Source: Methylobacterium sp. 10 (lineage in GTDB: Bacteria; Pseudomonadota; Alphaproteobacteria; Rhizobiales; Beijerinckiaceae). Taken from it: 64,000 nucleotides of DNA. Of this stretch, positions 31,221-39,137 are shown in pieces. The notes below the pieces were generated by a model that saw nothing but the letters and a program-made list of their open reading frames with translations, searched no databases and was not told where the DNA came from. The stretch spans positions 1,865,331-1,929,330 of the forward strand of contig NZ_KI912577.1 in NCBI RefSeq assembly GCF_000519085.1, written 5' to 3'. A program made the position numbers and the translations under genes. Position 1 is the stretch's first letter; each line of letters begins with the position of its first letter.

Positions 31221-33791
31221 ATGCATGGCACCCTGCCTCGCCCCGCTCCGAAGCCGAGCCGCGTCCCGCTCACCCTGCGCCTCGCCTTCCGCGAGCTGCG
31301 CGCCGGGCTGGCCGGTTTCGCCGTGTTCCTCGCCTGCATTGCGTTGGGCGTCGCGGCCATTGCCGGGGTCGCCTCGATCTCACGCTCGCTCACGGACGGT
31401 CTCGGCCGCGAGGGCAAGCGCATCCTCGGCGGCGACCTGACCTACAGCCTGATCAACCGCGAGGCGACGCCCGACGAGCGAGCGGCCCTCGACGCGCAGG
31501 GCAAGGTCTCGGTGGTGACGACCCTGCGGGCGATGGCTCTGGCCGGCGACAAGGGCGTGGCCCTGGTGGAACTCAAGGCGGTGGACGGCGCGTATCCTGC
31601 TGCCGGAGACCTCGTCACCGATCCCGCAGCGCCGCTCTCCGATCTGCTGGCGGAGAAGGATGGGGTATACGGCGCCGTCGCCGATCCGGTCCTGCTCACG
31701 CGTCTCGACCTTAAGATCGGCGACCGGATCGAGATCGCGGGCAAGCCGGTGGCGATCCGGGCCATCCTGGTCGCCGAACCGGACAAGATCGCCAACGGCA
31801 TCGGGTTCGGCCCCCGCCTCCTCGCCTCCGCCGCAACGCTCCAGGCGACCGGGCTGATCCGACCGGGCAGCCTCAACCGCTGGAGCTACCGCATCCAGGC
31901 GCCGGAGGCCGACGACGCGGAGCTGGAGCGGCGGATAGCGGCCGTCGCCAAGGCGGCGCCGGATGCCGGTTGGGAGATGCGCTCGCGGTCCAATGCCGAT
32001 CCGCGTTTCGCCAAGAGCGTCGAGCGCTTCACGCAGTTCCTCACCCTGGTCGGCCTCACGGCGCTCATCGTCGGCGGGGTCGGCGTCGCCAATGCCGTCA
32101 ATGCCTTCGTGGCGAGAAAGCGCGGGTCCATCGCCACCCTGAAGAGCGTCGGTGCGCCGGGGGGGCAAGTGGTCGCCCTGTACCTCACGCAGGTGATGCT
32201 CATCGCAGGGCTCGGCACCGTGATCGGCCTCGTCATCGGGGCAGGCCTGCCCTTCCTCCTCGATGGCCTGTTCCACGATGCGCTGCCGCTGCCGTTGAAC
32301 CCGACCCTGGCGCCGGGGGAACTGCTGCTCGCCGCCGCCTACGGTCTCCTCACCGCGCTCGCCTTCGCCATCATTCCCCTGGGCCACGCCCATGACGTAC
32401 CGGTCTCCGGCCTGTTCCGGGACGTGGTCGATCCCGACACCCGAAAGACGCGGCTTCGCTACCGGCTGATCCTCGTCGCGGCGCTTGGCGCCCTGGTGGC
32501 GCTGGCACTTGCCACGGCCTTCGACCGCAGGGTGGCGCTGATGTTCATCGTGGCGGCCGGCCTTGCCTTCGGGCTTCTGCGCCTCGTCGCCCTCGGCCTC
32601 ATGGCAGTGGCGCGACGTCTGCCCCGGCCGCGCTCGGCGGCGCCCCGCTTGGCGCTGGCCAACCTCCACCGTCCCGGTGCGCTCACGCCCGCCATCGTCC
32701 TGTCGCTCGGGCTCGGCGTGACCCTGCTGGTGACGCTGAGCCTGATCGACGCCAATGTCCGGCGGACGCTGACGAGTTCGCTGCCGGCACGTGCGCCGAA
32801 CCTGTTCTTCCTCGATATTCCGGCGGCGGAGGCCAACGGGTTCCATGCGGAGCTCGGCAGGCTCGCGCCCGGGGCGAAGATCGAGCGTGTGCCGATGATG
32901 CGCGGGCGAATCGTGGCCATCAACGGCACCCCCGCCGCCGCCATCAAGCCGCCGGAGGATGCCGCCTGGGTACTCGATGGCGACCGCGGCATCACCTATT
33001 CCGACGATCTGCCGGAAGGCTCAAACCTCGTCGATGGCGCCTGGTGGAGCGCCGAGGAAGGCGCGAAGCCGCTGGTGTCCTTCGATGCGGAGCTCGGCCG
33101 GGCGCTGAATCTCGGGGTCGGCGGCACCGTCACGGTCAACGTTCTGGGGCGGAATCTGACGGCCAAAGTCGCGAACCTGCGCAAGGTCGAATGGCGCAAC
33201 CTCGGCATCAATTTCGTCATGGTCTTCTCGCCCGGTACCTTCAGGGGCGCGCCGCATTCGGACCTCGCCACCCTGACCCTTGCTGGCGGGTCGGATGCCA
33301 AGACCGAGGCCCTGATCCTGCGCGACGTCGCCCGCGCCTTTCCGTCGGTGACCAGCGTGCGGGTGAAGGACGCCCTCGACACGGTCAACGACATCGTCGG
33401 CAAGCTGGTCCTGGCGATTCGCGCCGCCAGCGGCGTGGCCGTGGTAGCAAGCCTGTTCGTGCTCGCCGGCGCCATCGCGGCGGGACACCGCGCCCGGCTG
33501 TACGACGCCGTGGTGCTGAAGGTTCTCGGCGCCACGCGCGGGCGCCTGCTCCTGGCGTATACGCTGGAATACGGCGCGCTCGGCATCGCCACCGCCCTGT
33601 TCGGGCTCCTCGCCGGCACGCTTGCGGGCTGGACCATCGTCACCCGCGTGATGAAGCTCGACTTCGCCCTGGACCTCTCCGGTGCCCTCGTCGCATCCAC
33701 CCTCGCGGTGGTTTTCGCGATCGTCCTCGGACTGGCCGGGACGTGGCGCATCCTCGGTCAGAAACCGGCTCCCTACCTGCGACAGTTCTGA
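31221..33791 (+). CDS. ybbP: FtsX-fold ABC permease, YbbP-like
   Basis: The 856-aa protein has an N-terminal membrane helix, a periplasmic domain of about 200 residues, an FtsX-type bundle (about 265-400), further helices, a second periplasmic domain, and a C-terminal FtsX bundle (about 730-850). This two-module layout with ten helices is that of YbbP and differs from the four-helix MacB/LolC. It follows its ATPase by 39 bases. Together with tesA it forms the conserved tesA-ybbA-ybbP group. Confidence 0.9.
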   Translation: MHGTLPRPAPKPSRVPLTLRLAFRELRAGLAGFAVFLACIALGVAAIAGVASISRSLTDGLGREGKRILGGDLTYSLINREATPDERAALDAQGKVSVVTTLRAMALAGDKGVALVELKAVDGAYPAAGDLVTDPAAPLSDLLAEKDGVYGAVADPVLLTRLDLKIGDRIEIAGKPVAIRAILVAEPDKIANGIGFGPRLLASAATLQATGLIRPGSLNRWSYRIQAPEADDAELERRIAAVAKAAPDAGWEMRSRSNADPRFAKSVERFTQFLTLVGLTALIVGGVGVANAVNAFVARKRGSIATLKSVGAPGGQVVALYLTQVMLIAGLGTVIGLVIGAGLPFLLDGLFHDALPLPLNPTLAPGELLLAAAYGLLTALAFAIIPLGHAHDVPVSGLFRDVVDPDTRKTRLRYRLILVAALGALVALALATAFDRRVALMFIVAAGLAFGLLRLVALGLMAVARRLPRPRSAAPRLALANLHRPGALTPAIVLSLGLGVTLLVTLSLIDANVRRTLTSSLPARAPNLFFLDIPAAEANGFHAELGRLAPGAKIERVPMMRGRIVAINGTPAAAIKPPEDAAWVLDGDRGITYSDDLPEGSNLVDGAWWSAEEGAKPLVSFDAELGRALNLGVGGTVTVNVLGRNLTAKVANLRKVEWRNLGINFVMVFSPGTFRGAPHSDLATLTLAGGSDAKTEALILRDVARAFPSVTSVRVKDALDTVNDIVGKLVLAIRAASGVAVVASLFVLAGAIAAGHRARLYDAVVLKVLGATRGRLLLAYTLEYGALGIATALFGLLAGTLAGWTIVTRVMKLDFALDLSGALVASTLAVVFAIVLGLAGTWRILGQKPAPYLRQF

Positions 33792-34092
33792 GGCGGGACG
33801 GTCGTCCGCCTCTTCGTCGAAGGAGAAAGACGACGCCGAAATCATAGTTTATGACCTGTCACTATAGCTCTGGTTTGCCGCGCGGATGATGAACGAGATT
33901 TAATCCGCCCTCATTCAAATAAAGATCGAGGTCAGGAGACGTGATTCCGGGGCTCCAAAGCTCGACCGCCCCCTTGTGCGGAGCGGCATGACGGAACATA
34001 TTTCGGCTCAAGGCGCGGTCACGTGCCAGAGGTCCTGTGCGTGAGCCTCGGTTCCAAATCACACGCTGAGAGAGCTTCCAAGGGAATCTCCC
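33792..34092. other. Intergenic stretch without a gene
   Basis: These 301 bases contain an imperfect hairpin right at the end of the permease gene (33790-33812, about 9 bp with one bulge, no T tract). A moderately AT-rich part around 33840-33930 may hold the promoter of the following gene. I see no convincing reading frame or repeat. Confidence 0.5.
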
Positions 34093-34860
34093 ATGGCATT
34101 CGATAACAGTCCCTTCCGCTACGGCGCCCAGCCCCAGGGCTATGCCGGCTCCCAGGTCGATGTCGACCAGGGGCTGCGCAGCTTCATGCTCGGCGTCTAC
34201 AACAACATGATCGTCGGCCTCGGGATTTCCGGCCTCGTGGCCCTCGGCCTGAATATGGCCGCCACCGCTCAGACGGCCACGGGCAAGCTCGCGCTGACCC
34301 CGTTCGGCCAGATGCTCTACACCAGCCCGCTCAAGTGGGTCCTGATGCTGGCACCCCTCGCGTTCATCTTCATCTTCACGATGCGGATGGACAAGATGTC
34401 CGCCTCCTCGGCACGCATGACCTTCTTCGCCTTCGCGGCGGTGATGGGCGCGTCGATGTCGACCCTGCTGCTCGTCTTTACCGGCGCCAGCGTGGTTCGG
34501 GTGTTCTTCATCACTGCGGCGACGTTCGGCGGTCTCAGCCTCTACGGCTACACCACGAAGCGCAGCCTCTCGGGGATGGGCTCGTTCCTGATCATGGGCG
34601 TGATCGGCCTCTTCATCGCCTCGATCGTGAACATCTTCCTGGCCTCGAGCGCGCTTCAGTTCGCTATCTCGGTGCTGGGTGTACTGATCTTCGCGGGTCT
34701 CACCGCCTACGACACGCAGAAGCTCAAGGAGATGTTCCTCTACAGCGGTGCCGATGCCGAAGGCGCGGCCAAGCTGTCGGTGAACGGCGCTCTGACCCTC
34801 TACCTGGACTTCATCAACATGTTCCAGTTCCTGCTCCAGCTCCTCGGCGACCGCCGCTGA
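34093..34860 (+). CDS. Bax inhibitor-1 / YccA family membrane protein
   Basis: The 255-aa protein has a hydrophilic N-terminus of about 30 residues followed by seven predicted membrane helices, the layout of the BI-1/TMBIM superfamily. The family's acidic loop signature appears as AGLTAYDTQKLKEM, where the aspartate is part of the pH-sensing pair in structurally studied members. Bacterial homologues (YccA, YbhL) are linked to FtsH regulation or calcium leak; which applies here is unknown. A clear intrinsic terminator follows. Confidence 0.9.
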   Translation: MAFDNSPFRYGAQPQGYAGSQVDVDQGLRSFMLGVYNNMIVGLGISGLVALGLNMAATAQTATGKLALTPFGQMLYTSPLKWVLMLAPLAFIFIFTMRMDKMSASSARMTFFAFAAVMGASMSTLLLVFTGASVVRVFFITAATFGGLSLYGYTTKRSLSGMGSFLIMGVIGLFIASIVNIFLASSALQFAISVLGVLIFAGLTAYDTQKLKEMFLYSGADAEGAAKLSVNGALTLYLDFINMFQFLLQLLGDRR

Positions 34861-34885
34861 GCGAGCCACCGGAACGCGGATCGAA

Positions 34886-34916
34886 GGCCTCGGCGGAAAC
34901 GCCGGGGCCTTTTTTT
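34886..34916 (+). terminator. Intrinsic terminator after the BI-1-like gene
   Basis: GGCCTCGGCG (34886-34895) pairs with CGCCGGGGCC (34900-34909), including one G-U pair, around a GAAA tetraloop, followed by seven T residues. This is a textbook Rho-independent terminator, 25 bases after the stop codon. Confidence 0.9.
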
Positions 34917-34951
34917 CGTTTCCGTTGCGGCGGTCATGCGAGGATGTCGCG

Positions 34952-35209
34952 GTGGGTAAACCGGTGGTGCCGAAGATCGGGCGGGGCTTGGGGCGGGAGA
35001 CGCCGGCTCCGAGCGACGTGCCGACCTACGCCGTCGTCGGCGTGAGCGTCGTCGCCGCGATCGGCACCGGCGCAGGGGCCGGCTTCGGCGCCGCCGTCAT
35101 CGCCGGTATCGCCACGCTGCTCGTGCTCGGTGCCCTGTATTCCATCGGCGCGCGGCGATGGGGTTGGCCTCCTATCCGTTGGGAGGCGGTCCCGTTCTTC
35201 ATCCCGTGA
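34952..35209 (+). CDS. Small membrane protein, 85 aa
   Basis: Taken from the GTG at 34952, which has GAGG eight bases upstream, the product has a proline/glycine-rich start (KPVVPKIGRGLGRETPAPSD). One or two hydrophobic segments follow (VVGVSVVAAIGTGAGAGFG, then IATLLVLGALYSIG) and a short tryptophan-rich tail. Third codon positions are GC-rich as in its neighbours. A TTG at 34925 is an alternative start. I do not recognise a family. It converges on the DUF2794 gene with eight bases between. Confidence 0.5.
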   Translation: MGKPVVPKIGRGLGRETPAPSDVPTYAVVGVSVVAAIGTGAGAGFGAAVIAGIATLLVLGALYSIGARRWGWPPIRWEAVPFFIP

Positions 35210-35217
35210 CGGGGCGA

Positions 35218-35592
35218 TCATACAACGCGAAGGGGCTTTTCCAGCGCTGCCAGGACACGGGCGAGGTCGTGTCCGCGCTTGAGCACGATGCCGGCGGCGG
35301 AGATCACCGAAAAGGCGCCCTGCCGGCGCGCGAGCTTGGGGTCTTTCTCCACTCGGAACAGGGGTGTCTCGGACGAGCGGCGGTAGATCGAGAACACCGC
35401 CTTGTCCCGGCGGAAGTCGAGGGCGTAGTCTCGCCATTCTCCGGCCGAGACCATGCGACCGTAGAGGTTGAACAGGGTCCTGAGCTCGGAGCGGTCGAAC
35501 GCGACCTGTGGCACCACCGGAGCCGTCGGAAACGGCACGACGCGGCCGGTGGAATCCTGCGATCGCGGCTCGACTCCGGTCCTCTCGTCCAT
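35218..35592 (-). CDS. DUF2794 family protein
   Basis: The 124-aa protein has a variable N-terminus and the conserved core of an alphaproteobacterial family of unknown function, with RSELRTLFNLYGRMVSAGEW, RDYALDF and FSIYRRSSETPLFRVEKDP. There is no signal peptide or membrane segment; the fold looks alpha/beta. The ATG at 35592 is preceded by GGAGCGAGG, a good ribosome site. The longer upstream frame is arginine-rich and not used. Confidence 0.75.
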   Translation of the reverse strand: MDERTGVEPRSQDSTGRVVPFPTAPVVPQVAFDRSELRTLFNLYGRMVSAGEWRDYALDFRRDKAVFSIYRRSSETPLFRVEKDPKLARRQGAFSVISAAGIVLKRGHDLARVLAALEKPLRVV

Positions 35593-35785
35593 CCTCGCTC
35601 CTCGGTTTCGGCGATCCGACGGGTGCCGCAAAGGAGGAATGATGGGCCTCCCGCTCCGAGCCTGCAAGCCCGGCCGACCGCCAAGTGCGCGCTGACACCG
35701 GCCACGGACCGGCAACACAACGTCACGATTTCGCCGCGTTATGGCCCATCGTCGGCCTCGATAGACGATGATACCTGTGGCCGAA

Positions 35786-35897
35786 CCTCGTCGGTTCCGT
35801 GCTCGGTCGGGCGGCCGATATCCATGCTCCCCAGCTTTCGGGAGCCTGCCGATGTCACGGGAACGACACTCCAGAGGTTTCGAGACCCAAGGACTTC
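35786..35897 (+). ncRNA. Strongly folding RNA element upstream of bluB (leader or small RNA)
   Basis: Bases 35790-35801 and 35856-35867 form a 12-base stem with one mismatch. Nested inside, 35803-35812 pairs with 35844-35852, and 35827-35831 with 35840-35844 (the last two compete for one base). CCTC/GAGG at 35786-35789 and 35874-35877 can extend the outer stem. An intrinsic terminator for the plus strand follows at 35898. No protein-coding gene on this strand explains that terminator. The element is therefore either a free small RNA or an attenuating leader of bluB. A cobalamin riboswitch would make sense there, but I cannot find the conserved core or a convincing B12 box. Confidence 0.55.
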
Positions 35898-35928
35898 AGG
35901 CCGCCTCTCCGGAGTGCGGCCTTTTTTT
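35898..35928 (+). terminator. Intrinsic terminator of the intergenic RNA
   Basis: AGGCCGC (35898-35904) pairs with GCGGCCT (35916-35922), extended by CTC/GAG in the loop region, followed by six T residues. It ends plus-strand transcripts 130 bases before the bluB start. Confidence 0.85.
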
Positions 35929-36057
35929 CTGCCATACCGGCGTGGTCTGGTCTAAAAATCCCCTCCGATGGCCCCGGCGGCCCTTCGCATTCTCTTGCCA
36001 CTCTCCACGACGGCGGCTGACAGAGGCGAGCAGCCGAGGCGGCCTCGTCGACAAGGG

Positions 36058-36714
36058 ATGGCAGTGGTTGGTCAGCAGATCTTGGTGACGTTCGATCCCG
36101 GCTTTCGCGAGAGGCTCGCTGAGCTGTTCGCGTGGCGTCGCGACGTGCGCCGCTTTCGGAGCGATCCCGTCGAGGAGGCGGTGTTCCAGCGTTGCCTCGC
36201 CCTGGCCATGCTGAGCCCGTCCGTGGGCAACAGCCAGCCCTGGCGTTTCGTCCGTGTCGCCGACCCTGCGCGGCGCGGGGCGGTGACCGCGAGTTTCGAG
36301 CGCTGCAACGACGCGGCGGCCGAGACCTACGATCACGAGCGCCGCGAGGCCTATACCCGCCTGAAACTCGCCGGCCTGCGCGAGGCACCCATCCATCTCG
36401 CGATCTTCTGCGATGAGAGTACGAAGAACGGGTTCGGGCTTGGCCGCGTCACCATGCCGGAAATGCTGCGCTACTCGGTTGTCACGGCGGTGCACACCTT
36501 CTGGCTCGCCGCGCGGGCGCACGGCCTTGGCGTCGGCTGGGTGTCGATCATCGAGCCCGATTGCGTCGCGTCCCATCTCGATGTTCCCGCCTCCTGGCGC
36601 CTCGTCGCCTATCTCTGCGTCGGCTATCCGGTGGAGGAGCACGACGATCCCGAACTCGTCCGGCACGGCTGGCAGGAGCGCGACGAAACGGCTTCCGTCC
36701 TGCTGGAGCGGTGA
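36058..36714 (+). CDS. bluB: 5,6-dimethylbenzimidazole synthase
   Basis: BluB is a nitroreductase-fold flavoenzyme that destroys reduced FMN with oxygen to make 5,6-dimethylbenzimidazole, the lower ligand of cobalamin. The 218-aa protein shows the family pattern WRRDVRRF near residue 28, LSPSVGNSQPWRFVRV near 60, and GLGVGWVSI in the C-terminal half. Length and start agree with rhizobial BluB. It is not next to other cob genes. Cobalamin-dependent mutases matter in this type of methylotroph. The folded RNA and terminator upstream suggest regulated expression. Confidence 0.9.
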   Translation: MAVVGQQILVTFDPGFRERLAELFAWRRDVRRFRSDPVEEAVFQRCLALAMLSPSVGNSQPWRFVRVADPARRGAVTASFERCNDAAAETYDHERREAYTRLKLAGLREAPIHLAIFCDESTKNGFGLGRVTMPEMLRYSVVTAVHTFWLAARAHGLGVGWVSIIEPDCVASHLDVPASWRLVAYLCVGYPVEEHDDPELVRHGWQERDETASVLLER

Positions 36715-36902
36715 GCGCGGCGAGCCTTTATCAAAGCCTAATCGGATCGCTCGCCTTTAGCGCGAGCGTGAGGGGCGCCGTTTAACCGCGCTCCATCATT
36801 CCGGTGCGTATCCGGCCCATGAACCCCTCCGGTAACCGGAACGGCAATCTCGATCGCTGCTTATCGTGAAGCTCACGGTCACGCTTTCGGAGATGACGAC
36901 AG

Positions 36903-37418
36903 ATGTTCGCGCGTAATGGGTTCGCTGCTTATTTGGCCGGAACAGTCTTGAGTGTGGGGTTTGCCGCGACACCGGTCGCGTCCCGTGAACTCGTTGCCTT
37001 CGACCAGGCCGTCATGCCCGGCACGGTCGTGGTCCGCACCTCGGAGCGCCGGCTCTACCTCGTCAACGGCGACGGCACGGCGATCCGCTATCCCGTGGCG
37101 GTGGGCAAGCCCGGCAAGCAATGGACCGGCGCCACCAAGATCGACGGCAAGTATGTCGAGCCGGCCTGGTCGCCGCCGCGCGAGGTCAAGCGCGACAACC
37201 CGCGCCTGCCCGACGTGATCGCCGGCGGCTCGCCGCACAACCCGATGGGCGCGGCGGCGATGACCCTGGCCGGCGGCGAATATGCCATCCATGGCACCAA
37301 CCGCCCGAACTCTGTGGGCACCTACGCGTCCTACGGCTGCATCCGGATGTACAACCAGGACGTGGTCGATCTCTACGGGCGCGTCTCCGTGGGCACGCAG
37401 GTCTACGTCACGCGCTGA
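36903..37418 (+). CDS. Secreted L,D-transpeptidase (YkuD domain)
   Basis: The 171-aa protein has a signal peptide (about residues 1-27, FAAYLAGTVLSVGFAATPVAS) followed by a YkuD catalytic domain. The active-site signature is HGTNRPNSVG...YGCIRM, with the histidine and the nucleophilic cysteine intact. Such enzymes make 3-3 crosslinks in peptidoglycan or attach proteins to it, and resist most beta-lactams. It stands alone, convergent with the SDHAF4-like gene. Confidence 0.9.
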   Translation: MFARNGFAAYLAGTVLSVGFAATPVASRELVAFDQAVMPGTVVVRTSERRLYLVNGDGTAIRYPVAVGKPGKQWTGATKIDGKYVEPAWSPPREVKRDNPRLPDVIAGGSPHNPMGAAAMTLAGGEYAIHGTNRPNSVGTYASYGCIRMYNQDVVDLYGRVSVGTQVYVTR

Positions 37419-37426
37419 ACCCGCTG

Positions 37427-37645
37427 TCAGAAGTCGACGGCGATGCCTTTGACTTCCCAATCGTCGTAACGGACGGGCTCCAGGCCGCCACGGCCCTGGC
37501 GCTCGCGGGCGGCGGAGATCTCCGCGGCCTTCGCGTCGATGGAAGCGCGTCGGTCGGCGGCCTCGGCCAGGGCCCGCGTCGCGGCAGGTGTCAGAGCGGG
37601 GCGGGGCGGGATCTCGGCGTTTTCCGCGTCGTCGGGCGTCGTCAT
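37427..37645 (-). CDS. DUF1674 / SDHAF4-like succinate dehydrogenase assembly factor
   Basis: The 72-aa protein ends in PVRYDDWEVKGIAVDF, the signature of DUF1674, the bacterial counterpart of mitochondrial SDHAF4, which protects the flavinated SdhA subunit during assembly. The central part is an alanine/arginine-rich helix. An in-frame ATG three codons upstream (37654) is an alternative start. The sdh genes are not in the window. It is divergent from rsmB with 86 bases between. Confidence 0.8.
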   Translation of the reverse strand: MTTPDDAENAEIPPRPALTPAATRALAEAADRRASIDAKAAEISAARERQGRGGLEPVRYDDWEVKGIAVDF

Positions 37646-37731
37646 GGCTTGCATCTCGGTGGGCCGGATGGGAGGGCATCCGTTGGGACTGGCTCCGGGT
37701 GACCGGGCCTCGGACACGGAAAGTGGCATTC

Positions 37732-39129
37732 ATGGCGACACGCCGCAACGCGGACGGGCCGACGACGACGATCGACCGCACGGTTCCGGGCCTCGCCGCC
37801 CGGCAGGTGGCCCATGCCGCCGTGGCCGATCTCCTCGTCCAGGGCCGCGCCTTCGCCCTCGAGGATGCCCTGGCCAAGGCGGGCCTCGATGCCGGCCTGG
37901 ACGCCGCCGACGCATCGCTGGCGCGGGCCATCGCCACCGCCACCTTCCGCCGACTCGGCTTCCTGCGGCGAATGCTGGCCGCCCGCATGACCCAGGGCCT
38001 GCCGCCGGACCAGCCGAGGCTGGTAGCCCTCCTCGTCACCGGCGCCGTCCAGATCCTCGATCTCAACGTGCCGGACCATGCCGCCGTCGATCTCTCGGTC
38101 CGCATCGCCAAGGGCGACCCCTACCTGCAGCACACGCCCGGCCTCGTGAACGCCATCCTGCGCCGGGTGATCCGTGAGCGGGACGCCATCGCGGCCGAGG
38201 CGTCCGATCCCCTGGCGCAGAACACCCCGGACTGGCTCGCCGCCCGCTGGAGCGCCGCCTACGGACCCGACACGGCACGGGCCATCGCCTCGGCCCATCT
38301 CTCCGGCGCCGCCCTCGACATCACGCCGCGAGGTTCCGTGGTGGAATGGGCCGAGCGCCTCGGCGGCGTCGCCCTGCCCACCGGCAGCATCCGCCTGCAC
38401 GAGGTCCGCTCGACTGTCTCGGAACTGCCCGGCTACGGCGAGGGCGCGTGGTGGGTGCAGGACGCCGCCGCCGCCATCCCGGCGCGCCTGCTCGCGGTCG
38501 GGCCGGGAGATCGCGTGGCCGATCTCTGTGCGGCTCCAGGCGGCAAGACTGCCCAGCTCGCCGCCACGGGAGCGGAGGTCGTGGCCGTGGACCGTTCGGC
38601 CCCGCGTCTCGAACGTCTGTCCGAGAACCTCGCCCGCCTCGGGCTGAAAGCCGAGATCCGCGTCGGCGACGCCACCCAATTGCCCGAGGCCGACGCCGAT
38701 ACATTCGACGCCGTGCTGCTCGACGCGCCCTGTTCGGCCACCGGCACCATCCGCCGCCATCCCGACGTCGCCTGGACGAAGGCCGGCGGGGATGTAGGGC
38801 GTCTCGGATTGCTGCAGCGCCGCTTGCTCGATCGTGCCGCCACCCTGGTGAAGCCGGGGGGGCGTCTCGTCTATTGCACCTGCTCGCTGGAGCCCGAGGA
38901 AGGCGAGGGGCAGGTCGCGGCCTTCCTCGCACGCAATCCGGCTTTCGAACGGCTTCCAATCCGCTCCGATGAGGTCGGAGGCCTCGGCGAGCTCATCAAC
39001 GGCGACGGCGATCTTCGGACGTTGCCCTCTCACCTGTCCGGCGAGACGGCAGGCGGCGAAGGAGCCCCCCCGGTGGTTCGGGGCGGGATCGACGGATTCT
39101 TCGCGAGCCGACTGGTTCGGAAGGCTTAA
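37732..39129 (+). CDS. rsmB: RsmB/NOP-family rRNA (cytosine-C5) methyltransferase
   Basis: The 465-aa protein has an N-terminal NusB-like helical domain (about 20-150) and a Rossmann methyltransferase domain with CAAPGGKTAQLA, the catalytic DAPCSATGTIRRHPDV and YCTCSLEPEE motifs. The two cysteines (in APCSA and TCSLE) are both present, as required for m5C formation. It probably methylates 16S rRNA C967. The ATG at 37732 yields the usual start before the NusB-like domain. Confidence 0.93.
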   Translation: MATRRNADGPTTTIDRTVPGLAARQVAHAAVADLLVQGRAFALEDALAKAGLDAGLDAADASLARAIATATFRRLGFLRRMLAARMTQGLPPDQPRLVALLVTGAVQILDLNVPDHAAVDLSVRIAKGDPYLQHTPGLVNAILRRVIRERDAIAAEASDPLAQNTPDWLAARWSAAYGPDTARAIASAHLSGAALDITPRGSVVEWAERLGGVALPTGSIRLHEVRSTVSELPGYGEGAWWVQDAAAAIPARLLAVGPGDRVADLCAAPGGKTAQLAATGAEVVAVDRSAPRLERLSENLARLGLKAEIRVGDATQLPEADADTFDAVLLDAPCSATGTIRRHPDVAWTKAGGDVGRLGLLQRRLLDRAATLVKPGGRLVYCTCSLEPEEGEGQVAAFLARNPAFERLPIRSDEVGGLGELINGDGDLRTLPSHLSGETAGGEGAPPVVRGGIDGFFASRLVRKA

Positions 39130-39137
39130 GGGGCGCG

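Noticed and set aside
35700..35930. Cobalamin riboswitch upstream of bluB
   Set aside because: The expected conserved core and a convincing B12 box are not found; only a short GCCTGCC resembles part of it. The element is kept as an unassigned structured RNA.
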